64,000 nucleotides of DNA from Eutrigla gurnardus. Taxonomy: Eukaryota > Chordata > Actinopteri > Perciformes > Triglidae. Both the position numbers and the translations under genes were made by a program. The stretch lies in the NCBI GenBank assembly GCA_963514095.1, contig OY741270.1, positions 25,005,529 to 25,069,528 of the forward strand. Direction: 5' to 3'. A model generated the notes under the pieces. The model saw nothing but the letters and a program-made list of their open reading frames with translations, did not search any database and had not been told where the DNA came from. Below, in pieces: positions 55,247 to 64,000 of the stretch. Positions within the stretch are counted from its first letter, which is position 1. Every line of letters starts with the position of its first letter.

Positions 55247-55950
55247 CTTCACATCGTCCTCCGGCCGACTCGCCGCGTCTCTCCCACGGGGACGAGTCCG
55301 TCAGATCGGCCGCTCCTCCCGCGTCCCTCCGCACAGTACCCGGCCCGGTGACCGATTCTCATCCAACAGATCCAACTGTGTCCCCCCACCAGCACACCTC
55401 CACCACCACCACCACCCCCTCCCCCCTCCCAAAAAAACTCAGATCGGACAGGAGGGTCCGGTTGTGCTCATACCGGAGCTAACGTTAGCTTGGAGCGGTC
55501 AGCGGAGCCCCGGGAGAGGAGCCGGTGCCTCAGCCGCGTCTCCTTGGTGGTGACATTGTCGGGAAAAAAACACTCGAATTGAGGAGAAAACACGTCGGTG
55601 GTGAAGGATGCTCCGACCGGCGGGGTTATTCACACGTCCCCGCTGCCCCTCCGCCGGGTCCACCGGGCTCCGTGTCCGTTAGTCGGTGCCGGGGTTATGT
55701 CCATCATCATCCCGGGGCGAAGCGGCAAAGTTCCCCGCTCGGTGTCATTCGCTGCCAGCGGCTCGTCGTGGTCCCGTCAGGCAGGGCGGGAGACGCGCAG
55801 GTTAGGGGGAGGGGGCTCCGCGCTGCCGTGATGCCGCTCTGAGCTCCGGTTGATGAGGGAGGAGAAGCGGTCAGTCCGGTCGACTCGTCGTCGGTGGACT
55901 TTACCGGCGAGCGACGTCACCGCCGCGCGAACCGAGCGGTAAAGTCGAAC
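55247..55950 (-). promoter_or_regulatory. mdga2 CpG-island promoter and 5' UTR
   Basis: Strongly CpG-rich stretch directly upstream of the mdga2 start codon, with CGCGTC, CCGCCGGG and similar words through about 55.93 kb. The start site cannot be fixed by eye. Confidence 0.6.
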
Positions 55951-56085
55951 ACAGAGGACAAGGACACGGCTTCCGGGAGGACCGTTTCAAAATAAAAACC
56001 GACCGTTGCGCTGTTGATGTTGATTCGGAACAACAGTGGCCAACGCTTTTTACGTCTGACGTAACACGTATCCAATAATTTATAT

Positions 56086-56148
<63 letters not shown>

Positions 56149-56159
56149 GCCATCGAATG

Positions 56160-56447
56160 TGAGCATTTGCCCACTCAAGTCTGTTACGGCGACGAGCTGG
56201 AGTCAGGTCAAGACCCCGATGAGGACGACGAGCATGCAGTTGAGCTTCCCTGAGACGGTTTCTGACAGTTTGGGATGGATTATCTCAGCAAAGCAGAAGT
56301 GCTCACTATCACACATTTAGACAGATTTGTGCACAATGTTTGAGAGAAATGGTAATATTGTGTATCTGGAATTAATTTTAGATCTTTAAGTCCATCTAAT
56401 GAAAAATGGGAGCAAAAACAAAAGTGTTGCGTTTATATTTTTGTTGA

Positions 56448-56452
<5 letters not shown>
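56160..56452. mobile_element. 3' remnant of a fish DNA transposon
   Basis: The segment from GAGCATTTGCCCACTCAAG through GTGCTCACTATCACACATTT to GTTGCGTTTATATTTTTGTT then GAGTGTA is a terminal part I recognise as repeated widely in fish genomes. The end corresponds to a terminal repeat TACACTCAACAAAAATATAA. The superfamily is not certain. A (TA)n run follows at 56451-56524. Confidence 0.55.
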
Positions 56453-56524
<72 letters not shown>

Positions 56525-56527
<3 letters not shown>

Positions 56528-57444
56528 AAACAATGAATTATTATTATTATTATTATTACTATTTTTTCTTGCTTGTTTTGTTTGATTTAGTTGCTTTTGT
56601 AAAGTGTCTTTTAGTATTTGGAAAATGGAAACATAAAACCGATGTATTAATATTATTTATAATAATAATAATAATAATAATAAAAAGACATCATAGTTGA
56701 TATCTCAGAGCTGTAAGTCAATGCAAGGAATAATAAATAGTTTATTCAAGATGTGTGCAGGGAGGCTGTTAATAAGTGGTGTAGAAGGTTCATTAAAAGG
56801 GATCAACCTTTTATATAAAACTAAACCCTCAGAAATGCAGGTTATTATTTCTGTCATGATTTTAAAAAAAAAATAGATAATGTAGGATAATACATGATAT
56901 ACTGTAAAATGACTTCGTTAAAGGGTAAAGTGGAGCCATCCTAATAAATGTGATGTTTGTATTGTCCAGATAAGGTATGATGCTACTTTACTTATTAACA
57001 CATTTATTTAGATTCTACTAACTACTTTAAAAACAAACATAATTTTATACTAGTTTAGGGAAGTTTACTGTTAAATAATCCGTAATTTATATCAAACGAA
57101 CTGAATTAACTGGAATCAAATTATCTGCATTTGAACGCTTAAAAAAAAAGAAGCTGATTCAGATTTCACCAGCTTCCAAATTGCGAGCTTTTATTTTGAC
57201 GAGCTCTGTTCCGGTCCCGGTGTAGCTGGCTGCGGCTGGTTTGACGTAACGCGGAATCTGCCGCACGAACGAACCGTCACGAGCCGCTGATTTCTGACCG
57301 TGACTGTAGAAAAAACACATCCCTCACGAGACAAGCGGAGCCTGGAGGCGGCATGCGCGCTGGCTAGAACATGACAGCGCGAGCCCTCACTGCGCACGTG
57401 TGTGATGCTCTTTTTTTACCCGGGACTCCTGCTGAGGCGGGAAC

Positions 57445-57476
<32 letters not shown>

Positions 57477-58135
57477 CGAGAGAGAGAGTTTCACATGTCC
57501 ATCCAAATGTAGCGGAAATGTAAACTTAGAAGAAATACTCGTTTCCATCAAGTCTCCATGTACTTCAGTAAAAATAATACCATCATACATTATAAAAATA
57601 CAATGTAAAAAGTTTTCAACCTAAGTGCGTATTTCACATATTGCACTGTCTCACAGACAGCAGAGTACACACTAGTACACGCTAGTGCACACTAGTACAC
57701 TACAGTACGCACTAGTACACTACAGTACACTTTACAGTAAAGTACACTCTGTACACACTAGTACACTCTACAGTAGCCTACACACTTGAGTACAGGCTAC
57801 AGTCTTTTCTGTTACTTTATACTTTTACTCCACTACATCTAAGAAGTACATGTTGTACTCATTCTCATGCATAATTAGTACTTCTAATTTACATTTTAAT
57901 GTAATCCGCCTTTACTAGTCTAGTACATTTTAATGTAAATTGGCGATGATTATACTTTTGAATACAACACTTTTACTAGTAACAGAGAATATGCAGCCGA
58001 CACTGTGTTATTTGTACTTTTAGTTAAAGTAAAAGTTCAGAGTACTTCTTCCTCCACTGCCTGTACATTATAGGTACATTTCAAGGGTTTGTAGTTCAGT
58101 GTAGTTGTTTGTAGTTTTGTAGCTGGTAGTTAGCT
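56525..58135. other. Intergenic, AT-rich; one minisatellite
   Basis: No gene recognised. (GA)n at 57446-57488 and a minisatellite of ACACTAGTACACTACAGT units at 57660-57780. Confidence 0.5.
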
Positions 58136-58147
58136 AGCAAGACGAGC

Positions 58148-58306
58148 TAATGGCCCTGGAGTCCAACAGGGTCCACAGAGACCCTGGAGTCCAACGGGGT
58201 CCACTCCACAAAGACCCTGGAGTCCAACAGGGTCCACAGAGACCCTGGAGTCCAACGGGGTCCACTCCACAAAGACCCTGGAGTCCAACAGGGTCCAAAG
58301 AGACTA
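58148..58306. repeat. Minisatellite of GACCCTGGAGTCCAACAGGG units
   Basis: Five units, alternating 28 and 33 bp by presence of TCCAC, just downstream of the small unit at 58.35 kb. Confidence 0.9.
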
Positions 58307-58351
58307 CTACTACACTACAGGAGCCTTCAACCAGCAAACACACAGTTGAAC

Positions 58352-58530
58352 TTTATTTCACTCACATTGTTTCACCGGAAGTCCTCCGTGGACGGATCAA
58401 AGTCCACCTGACGTCATCGTTTCATTCGTCATCAAAGAGAGAAACGTCCCGGAGTTCGATGCGACTGCCGCTTTCCGAACCGGAAGTCGTTCTGATCCGC
58501 CATCTTGACAGCCGTCCAATAAAGCTCCGC
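58352..58530 (-). other. Compact promoter / 23-codon ORF / poly(A) unit
   Basis: On the minus strand, AAGATGGCGG (YY1-type and Kozak-like) opens a 23-codon frame at 58503-58432 beginning MADQNDFRFGKRQ. AATAAA follows at 58357-58352. Two ETS-type ACCGGAAGT words (about 58374 and 58480) and a CRE-like TGACGTCA (about 58410) lie within. It could be a short-ORF gene, a promoter of a non-coding RNA, or a decayed gene fragment. I do not recognise the peptide. Confidence 0.35.
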
Positions 58531-58972
58531 ATCGAAGATCGAGGAGATCCGCCTTTATGAGTCTATTAAGACACGCCCCCTTATTGATCCTCGGCCGTTG
58601 ATTGGACGCTGCAGCTGATCAGAGTGACGTGATTGATCCTCCACCGGTTTAGATCTTAAGTTTGTGATTAAACGTGGGAGTCAACTGAATGTCTGAACAA
58701 CTAAATCCCGTTATTATATGAGAAATGTTAATTATTTTATAATTAATCAATAATTTCAAGTTATTTATAGAATTCATGATCAGAATATCAAGAAATACAA
58801 ACAATACTTCAGAATAAATAACAAACATGTTATTAATGTGCAGATGTTTTGTTAAACAGGAAGTGTGCTCTTTATTGATATTAATACCCAATAATGATGT
58901 ATTGATTATCAGTGATTATTCTGGGGTTCTACCGCGGAACATAAATAAAGAGTCCAGACTTCAGAGAACCTT

Positions 58973-58978
58973 TTTATT
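58973..58978 (-). terminator. Poly(A) signal of slc3a2
   Basis: AATAAA on the minus strand about 95 bp beyond the slc3a2 stop codon. Confidence 0.6.
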
Positions 58979-59071
58979 CTTGTTGTCACCTTTAAATATT
59001 CACCACGTACACAAACACCGAATTCTTGCATGGTGTCCCGTCACCATGGTAACGGGGCCTGGCGGCAGCAT

Positions 59072-61796
59072 CTAGCCGGCGTAGGGGAACCTGAGGAGCG
59101 CCGCCTGTCCGGGGCCGAGGCGCAGCGCCGTCAGGTCCACGCTGCTGTCCGCCGGCAGGGAGCTGCTGTTGGTGCTGAGGACGACCGCGGCTCGCCGAGG
59201 CAGCGCCGCCCCCGCCTCCGCCGCCGCGTTGGCACTCAGCGGCAGCACCACCGTCTCCTCCGCCCAGTTGAAGGCGGCCAGGTAGCGCTCGCTCTGATCC
59301 CAGACCCGCAGGTAGGCCAGTGAGGAGGAGGAGTTAGAGAGCAGGACGAAGTCTCCGAACAGCAGGGAGCGCTGTTTCCCCCGGAGCTCGCTCAGAGCGC
59401 TGAAGAACTGGAGGGACGCCAGACGCTCCGCCTTCTCCTCCTGCAGGGGACACACAGTCCTGAAGACCACTACACTGTCCTGAAGACCACTACCCAGTCC
59501 TGAAGGCCACTACACAGTCCTGAAGGCCACTACACAGTCCTGAAGACCACTACACAGTCCTGAAGACCACTACACAGTCCTTCTACTGCTACTACTGCTA
59601 CTACTGCTACTACTAATACTACTGCTACTACAATACTGCTACTACTACTGTCACTACTGCTACTACTACTGCTACCACAACTACTACTGCTACTACTACT
59701 ACTACTACTACTGCTCCATGTTAAGTTGCTTTACCTGCAGAGTCCCGTTCAGCTCCTCGTCAGAGTCCCAGAGCATTGTGGGAAACGTGGTTCCCTGTAA
59801 CACAGGACATGATGTTAGAGGATTCCCAGCGGTGACGTGTGGCGGTGGGTGTGAGGCGTCCTCACCTCGTCCATCAGGCCGATCTCGTCCCCGTAGTTGA
59901 GGACCGGCGTCCCCGGCAGCGTGAGGAGCAGCAGGAGGTGCAGCTTCACCAGAGCCGGACCCACCAGCGAGGCCAGGTGACCCTGGGCCCGCCCCCCCAG
60001 GCTCCAGGCCAGCCTGTTCTGGCTGTGGGACGAGTACAGGAGCTGGATGGACCGGGCTTGGTCCGAGGCGTCGGCGGGGCCCGGGTGGAGGACCCTGGAG
60101 ACCAGCAGGTCCACACCGGTGGAGGAGAGCAGGGCGGACACGTCTTCGGCCGAGGAGCGCTCAGTGACCCCAATCAGGACTCTGGAAGACACATCAGGTC
60201 CATCGGGACCATCAGGTCCATCAGGACCATCAGGACCAGCAGGACCATCAGGTCCATCAGGTCCAGGGTTGTGGGTCTTTGTTTGCTTTTAGACTGAAGG
60301 TAGTTTAGAAACTCCCACCACAGAGACCTCCACCACAGAGAACCCCACCACTGATACCCCCCACCACAGAGAACCCCACCACAGATACCCCCCGACACAG
60401 AGACCCCCTACCACAGAGAACCCCACCACTGATACCCCCCACCAAAGAGAACCCCACCACCGATACCCCCCGACACAGAGACCCCCTACCACAGAGAACC
60501 CCACCACTGATACCCCCCACCACAGGGACCCCCACAGTGGTCCCAGTGGTCCCCGCAGTTTGAGGGTTTCTGACCTCTTGTTGGGGTGCTGGTCCGTCCC
60601 GTTCTGGACTATGGCCCGGATGTCGGTCCACAGAGACGGGACCACCTCGGCGACCCGCTCCACGCCCATCAGCTGCACCCCGTCCACGCCGTGGTTCATC
60701 CAGAAGACCAGAGCCGACTGAGAACAGAGAGACAGGCAGACCACTGCTAGAGACCAGGACCACGGTAGTCCCCCCTTCTGCTGCTTCACACATCCACACA
60801 CCTTATCATAGCGGGACCTCATGAGGTAGTCTGTGTAAATCCTGATACCGAATCACGATGGGACTCTCTATTATTATTCCTTGTTTCACTTCTACTAAGG
60901 GAACACTACAGTTCCCATGATGCTTTGTGTCTGCTCACCTTCATCCTCTCAGCCACGTTGGTCACACTGGTGTTGGAGAACCAGGGTCCAGAGGATCCCT
61001 GGTAGTTCGGAGTCAGATCCAGAACCACACTCAGACCTGCAGAGACACACAACAGGGATTTACTGCAGGACAGGACGAGGAAGAGGAGGAGGATGATGAG
61101 GAAGAGGAAGAGGAGGAGGGAGAAGAGGGGGAAGAGGAGGAGGAAGAGAGTTCTACATTCAATGGCGACATGTGATGTCATAGATATGTTGTGATGTCAT
61201 AGATCCTCACCCTTCTTATGAGCGGCCTGTATGAGACCCTTAAACTGGTCCTGGTTTCCGGTCTCAGAGGAGACTTCCTCAAACCTCAGACCCAGGACCT
61301 TGTCTGCGGGAGCCACGTGGATCGGACCGACCACCAGACCCCGGATCCTCAACTTAGAAAGATGGCTGATCTTCTGCTCCACACCTGAGGAAGAGGGGGG
61401 GGGGGGGAAGAGGAGGGGGAGGAGATGTTCTCTTGATCACTTAATCTAAAAGGTTTCAATGAAGAAGATGAAGAGGAGAAGCAGTGATGAAGAGGAGAAA
61501 CAGTGATGAAGAGGTGATGAAGACGAGGACTCACCCCTCAGGTCGTGGGTGGCGGTGAAGGCCTGGACGCTCCCGATCCGGTAGAGGGGTCCGGAAGACC
61601 ACCAGCTGGTCTCCGGCAGGTCTTTGCAGCGCGGGGCCTGCAGGATCAGAAGGACGGCTCCCAGCAGCATCCCCAACCAGCCCAGCCAGAAGACCACTAG
61701 CAGGGCCCAGCGGGTCCTCACCCAGCTGGGGGGGACCAGGAGGAAGACCAGGAGGAAGACCAGAAAACAAACATTAGGTTATTATGTTTATATACA

Positions 61797-61849
<53 letters not shown>

Positions 61850-62225
61850 GGTATGTATGTGTATGTGTGTGTCTCCGGCCTCCTCACCCCGGGGTGCCCG
61901 CCACCCTCAGCAGCTCCTCCTTGTTCAGTCCGGTGAATTTCACCTCCTCCGGCTCTTCGGGGATCTTCAGCTTCACGGATCCGTTCTCCGCCGCCTCTGC
62001 GCCGGCGTCGGGAGCGTCCTCGGCCCGGTCTCCTGCTCCGGTCATCGGCTGCTTCTCCTGCTCCTCCTGGTCCAGGTCCGCCTCGCTCACATCGGCCTCC
62101 GTCGCATCGGCGTCCGCGGGGACCTGGTCGGGATCCGCCGCCTCGTCCGGCTCAGCAGGGTCCCTGGTCTCAGCGTCCCTGGTCTCAGCATCCTTCAGGT
62201 CCACATTGGTCTCCTCCGTGTTCAT
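59072..62225 (-). CDS. slc3a2: SLC3A2, 4F2/CD98 heavy chain, complete, 8 coding exons
   Basis: Type II membrane glycoprotein that pairs with SLC7 light chains (LAT1, xCT and others), carries them to the plasma membrane, and also binds integrins. Exons: 62225-61888, 61725-61535, 61384-61211, 61036-60939, 60717-60575, 60181-59866, 59794-59735, 59440-59072; 1689 nt give 562 residues. The acidic cytosolic tail has a small DAETRD repeat. The membrane segment is at about 119-142 (WALLVVFWLGWLGMLLGAVL). Cys146 in APRCKDLP matches the cysteine that forms the disulfide to the light chain. The glycosidase-like ectodomain shows LDLTPNYQG, GVDGVQLMGVE, LTLPGTPVLNYGDEIG and the end LLRFPYAG; it keeps the GH13 fold but family members lack catalysis. 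Several NSS/NGT glycosylation sites are present. Which teleost co-orthologue it is cannot be told. Confidence 0.95.
59450..59716. repeat. Minisatellite and (CTA)n in the last slc3a2 intron
   Basis: 59453-59582: CCACTACACAGTCCTGAAGA units of 21-22 bp. 59583-59713: CTACTACTGCTACTACTAC-type triplet run. Confidence 0.95.
60183..60535. repeat. Minisatellites in slc3a2 intron 5
   Basis: 60190-60262: ACCATCAGGTCCATCAGG units. 60308-60535: CCACCACAGAGAACCCCACC plus GATACCCC units, organised in a larger repeat of about 110 bp. Confidence 0.9.
61798..61848. repeat. (TA)n in slc3a2 intron 1
   Basis: Perfect TA run in the short intron between the first two coding exons. GA-rich stretches lie at 61072-61152 in intron 3. 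Confidence 0.95.
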
Positions 62226-62460
62226 ACCTGACCCGGTTCCGTTCTTTGGTCCGAGGAAAGAATCGAGTGTCTGAATGATCTGAGCCGGCAGAGGGGTCCG
62301 TGACGTCAGTCTGTCTGTCTGATTGACTGACTGTCTGTATGTCTGTCTGTCCGACCGCAGCACTGCAGCGAAAGATGCATTCAATAGAGTGGGAAATATG
62401 TAAAGTCGTGGTCTCCGCTCAGCTCCTTCTAGGAGTGACGTATACATCCATATCTTGTTT
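62226..62460 (-). promoter_or_regulatory. slc3a2 5' UTR and promoter region
   Basis: Sequence directly upstream of the slc3a2 start. It includes a CTGTCTGT-type repeat at about 62310-62352. No clear ATF4-type element was found by eye. The start site is not visible. Confidence 0.35.
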
Positions 62461-62540
62461 TCATTGGCCGGGTTCTTTATGTTGTCATTGTTCAATACAT
62501 TACATTAAAGTAAATGGTTGACGAATAAACCAGGTGTGTA

Positions 62541-62617
<77 letters not shown>

Positions 62618-62630
62618 GTAATAATAATAA
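62541..62630. repeat. (AAT)n microsatellite
   Basis: About 30 triplets with one interruption near 62617. Confidence 0.98.
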
Positions 62631-62866
62631 ACCAGTATACTATTGTCTTAAAATCAATGTAAAAGAAGAAGAAAAAAAGATGACAGTCTGAATGAAGAGG
62701 ACTCCGCTCTGCCGCTGCAGTACCGCCGTCGGCCAAGGTGGCGCTGTTTCCTCCAAACACAAAACGAATCAATAAAAACCATCAGACGTTTGTTTCTTTT
62801 CCAAAATGAGGAACGCTTCACGAATTTGCGTGTCATCCTTGCGCTTGCTGTGTTCTCCCAATTCCG

Positions 62867-63178
62867 CCAAAGTAAGCCCAAAGTAAGCCCAAAATAGCCA
62901 ATCACGTTTCTTCCCTTGGGTTTACTTTTGACCAATCACGTTTCTTCCCTTGGGCTTACTTTTGACCAATCACGTTTCTTCCCTTGGGCTTACTTTTGAC
63001 CAATCACGTTTCTTCCCTTGGGCTTACTTTTGACCAATCACGTTTCTTCCCTTGGGCTTACTTTTGACCAATCACGTTTCTTCCCTTGGGCTTACTTTTG
63101 ACCAATCACGTTTCTTCCCTTGGGCTTACTTTTGACCAATCACGTTTCTTCCCTTGGGCTTACTTTTGACCAATCACG
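62867..63178. repeat. 34-bp tandem array carrying nine CCAAT boxes
   Basis: The unit CCAATCACGTTTCTTCCCTT plus GGGCTTACTTTTGA is repeated with CCAAT starting at 62898, 62932, 62966, 63000, 63034, 63068, 63102, 63136 and 63170, exactly 34 bp apart. At the left end (62867-62892) AAGTAAGCCC occurs twice in inverted orientation. Units are nearly identical. Confidence 0.95.
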
Positions 63179-63180
63179 TT

Positions 63181-63252
63181 GTTCTACGGATTTCGTCGGA
63201 GAATCTTTCTGCTGTATTCCTTGGCGTTGACGTTCCCGATAGCTTCCAAACG
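63181..63252 (+). other. Candidate plus-strand first exon after the CCAAT array
   Basis: CpG-containing sequence directly downstream of the CCAAT array ends with CTTCCAAACG followed by GTAAGTTG, a strong plus-strand donor. No start codon with a long frame is seen, so this would be a 5' UTR or non-coding exon. Confidence 0.3.
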
Positions 63253-64000
63253 GTAAGTTGTTGTAACGTGCCGTCATATTGATGTGTTTAATAAGTGTAG
63301 GCACCGTACAGACTTTGGCAACAAATTTCTTTAAAGGACTGCCATTTTATAATAGCACCTGCTACACAACACATCGATTCTATAGCACCTGCTAATGACG
63401 GTAATCTATGGGAGCCCCACCCAGGTTACAGAGGGGGCAAATCGGCAGAAAATATATTATTTTAGCACTAAACACCGACCATTTGAGTGTTGACACGTTT
63501 TACAGGGTTCAGAAAGTGCGGGAGACGTGGGTTCAATTCAAAGAGTATTTATTTGGAATAGAAAACTACCGGCGACGGACCTGAGAAGGAAAACAGATTT
63601 CATATTAGTTATTTCATTTCACAATACTAAAATACTTAAAACTACCGATATATAAATAGCAAAGGGCATAACATGAAATACAATAGATAAAATGGCTACA
63701 ACAATAGGCAGGACAGGTTACTCACACAGGGAGATTCTATCACAGACCCCACCCCTATAGAAACCACCACATGTGCACACCAATCACTGCAACCACTTCA
63801 ACTTACACTGCAAGGACAAGCAACCTACAATCCAGTGAAGTGACCACTACCCTTCACACCCATCACTCTGCATGCAAGGAGGGGTGCATATCCCACGATG
63901 ACTCCCCGCGGATCACCCCTCTGCCTATAGTTCTGCCTAGTTCACCAACACATACCTCTTCAGCACAGGACTACAGAGCTCAATCTGGATCACCCCAGGA
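63253..64000. other. No gene recognised at the right end
   Basis: I looked for coding exons and for box C/D snoRNA signatures on both strands and saw none. Confidence 0.4.

Noticed and set aside
62867..63178. Regular 34-bp repeats resembling a CRISPR array
   Set aside because: The repeats are directly adjacent with no variable spacers, and the genome is a vertebrate.
63490..63530. B-box-like GGTTCAATTC on the plus strand
   Set aside because: No A-box at proper spacing and no tRNA-like folding; probably chance.
63253..64000. Snord-bearing SNHG1-like gene next to slc3a2
   Set aside because: No C/D box pairs were seen in the available sequence.

Overview
The window is nuclear DNA of a teleost fish, most likely a percomorph with a compact genome. 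It carries vertebrate genes split into many short exons by short introns, dense CA/GT microsatellites and minisatellites, CpG-rich promoters and teleost-type DNA transposons. All six recognised protein genes lie on the minus strand. I rebuilt the exons by hand from reading frame, AG/GT splice sites and remembered vertebrate orthologues. For tyro3, lrrc57, haus2, mdga2 and slc3a2 the exon lengths add up to complete open frames (873, 238, 203, 966 and 562 residues). No database search was possible, so identities rest on recognised motifs and family sequences.

Layout in window order, every gene read right to left. 1-6287: 5' coding part of mga (T-box and bHLHZip repressor, MAX partner), cut by the window edge; its CpG promoter is near 8.6-9.2 kb. 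9.57-11.89 kb: an old DNA transposon with a decayed Myb/SANT-like reading frame, two tRNA-like remnants and a nested palindromic element. 13.65-22.83 kb: tyro3 (TAM receptor tyrosine kinase, 19 coding exons). 24.98-26.62 kb: lrrc57 (leucine-rich repeats). 27.79-29.16 kb: haus2 (augmin subunit). 34.55-55.25 kb: mdga2 (Ig/FNIII/MAM GPI-anchored synaptic protein, 17 exons in only 20.7 kb). 59.07-62.23 kb: slc3a2 (CD98/4F2 heavy chain). 62.87-63.25 kb: nine CCAAT boxes at exact 34-bp spacing, ahead of a possible plus-strand first exon.

The genes do not form one pathway. As I recall human synteny, mga, tyro3, lrrc57 and haus2 belong to one ancestral block (15q15), while mdga2 and slc3a2 come from other chromosomes. 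The most unusual signals are tandem duplications of exon ends together with their splice donors. In mdga2, three intact 57-nt in-frame cassettes with AG/GT borders follow exon 13, and exon 2 has tandem donors. In tyro3, exon 15 ends are copied into the adjacent intron, where one unit is split by a MITE. Other points of interest are an intron bracketed by AC and GT repeats, the CCAAT array, and a tiny promoter/ORF/poly(A) unit at 58.35-58.53 kb.
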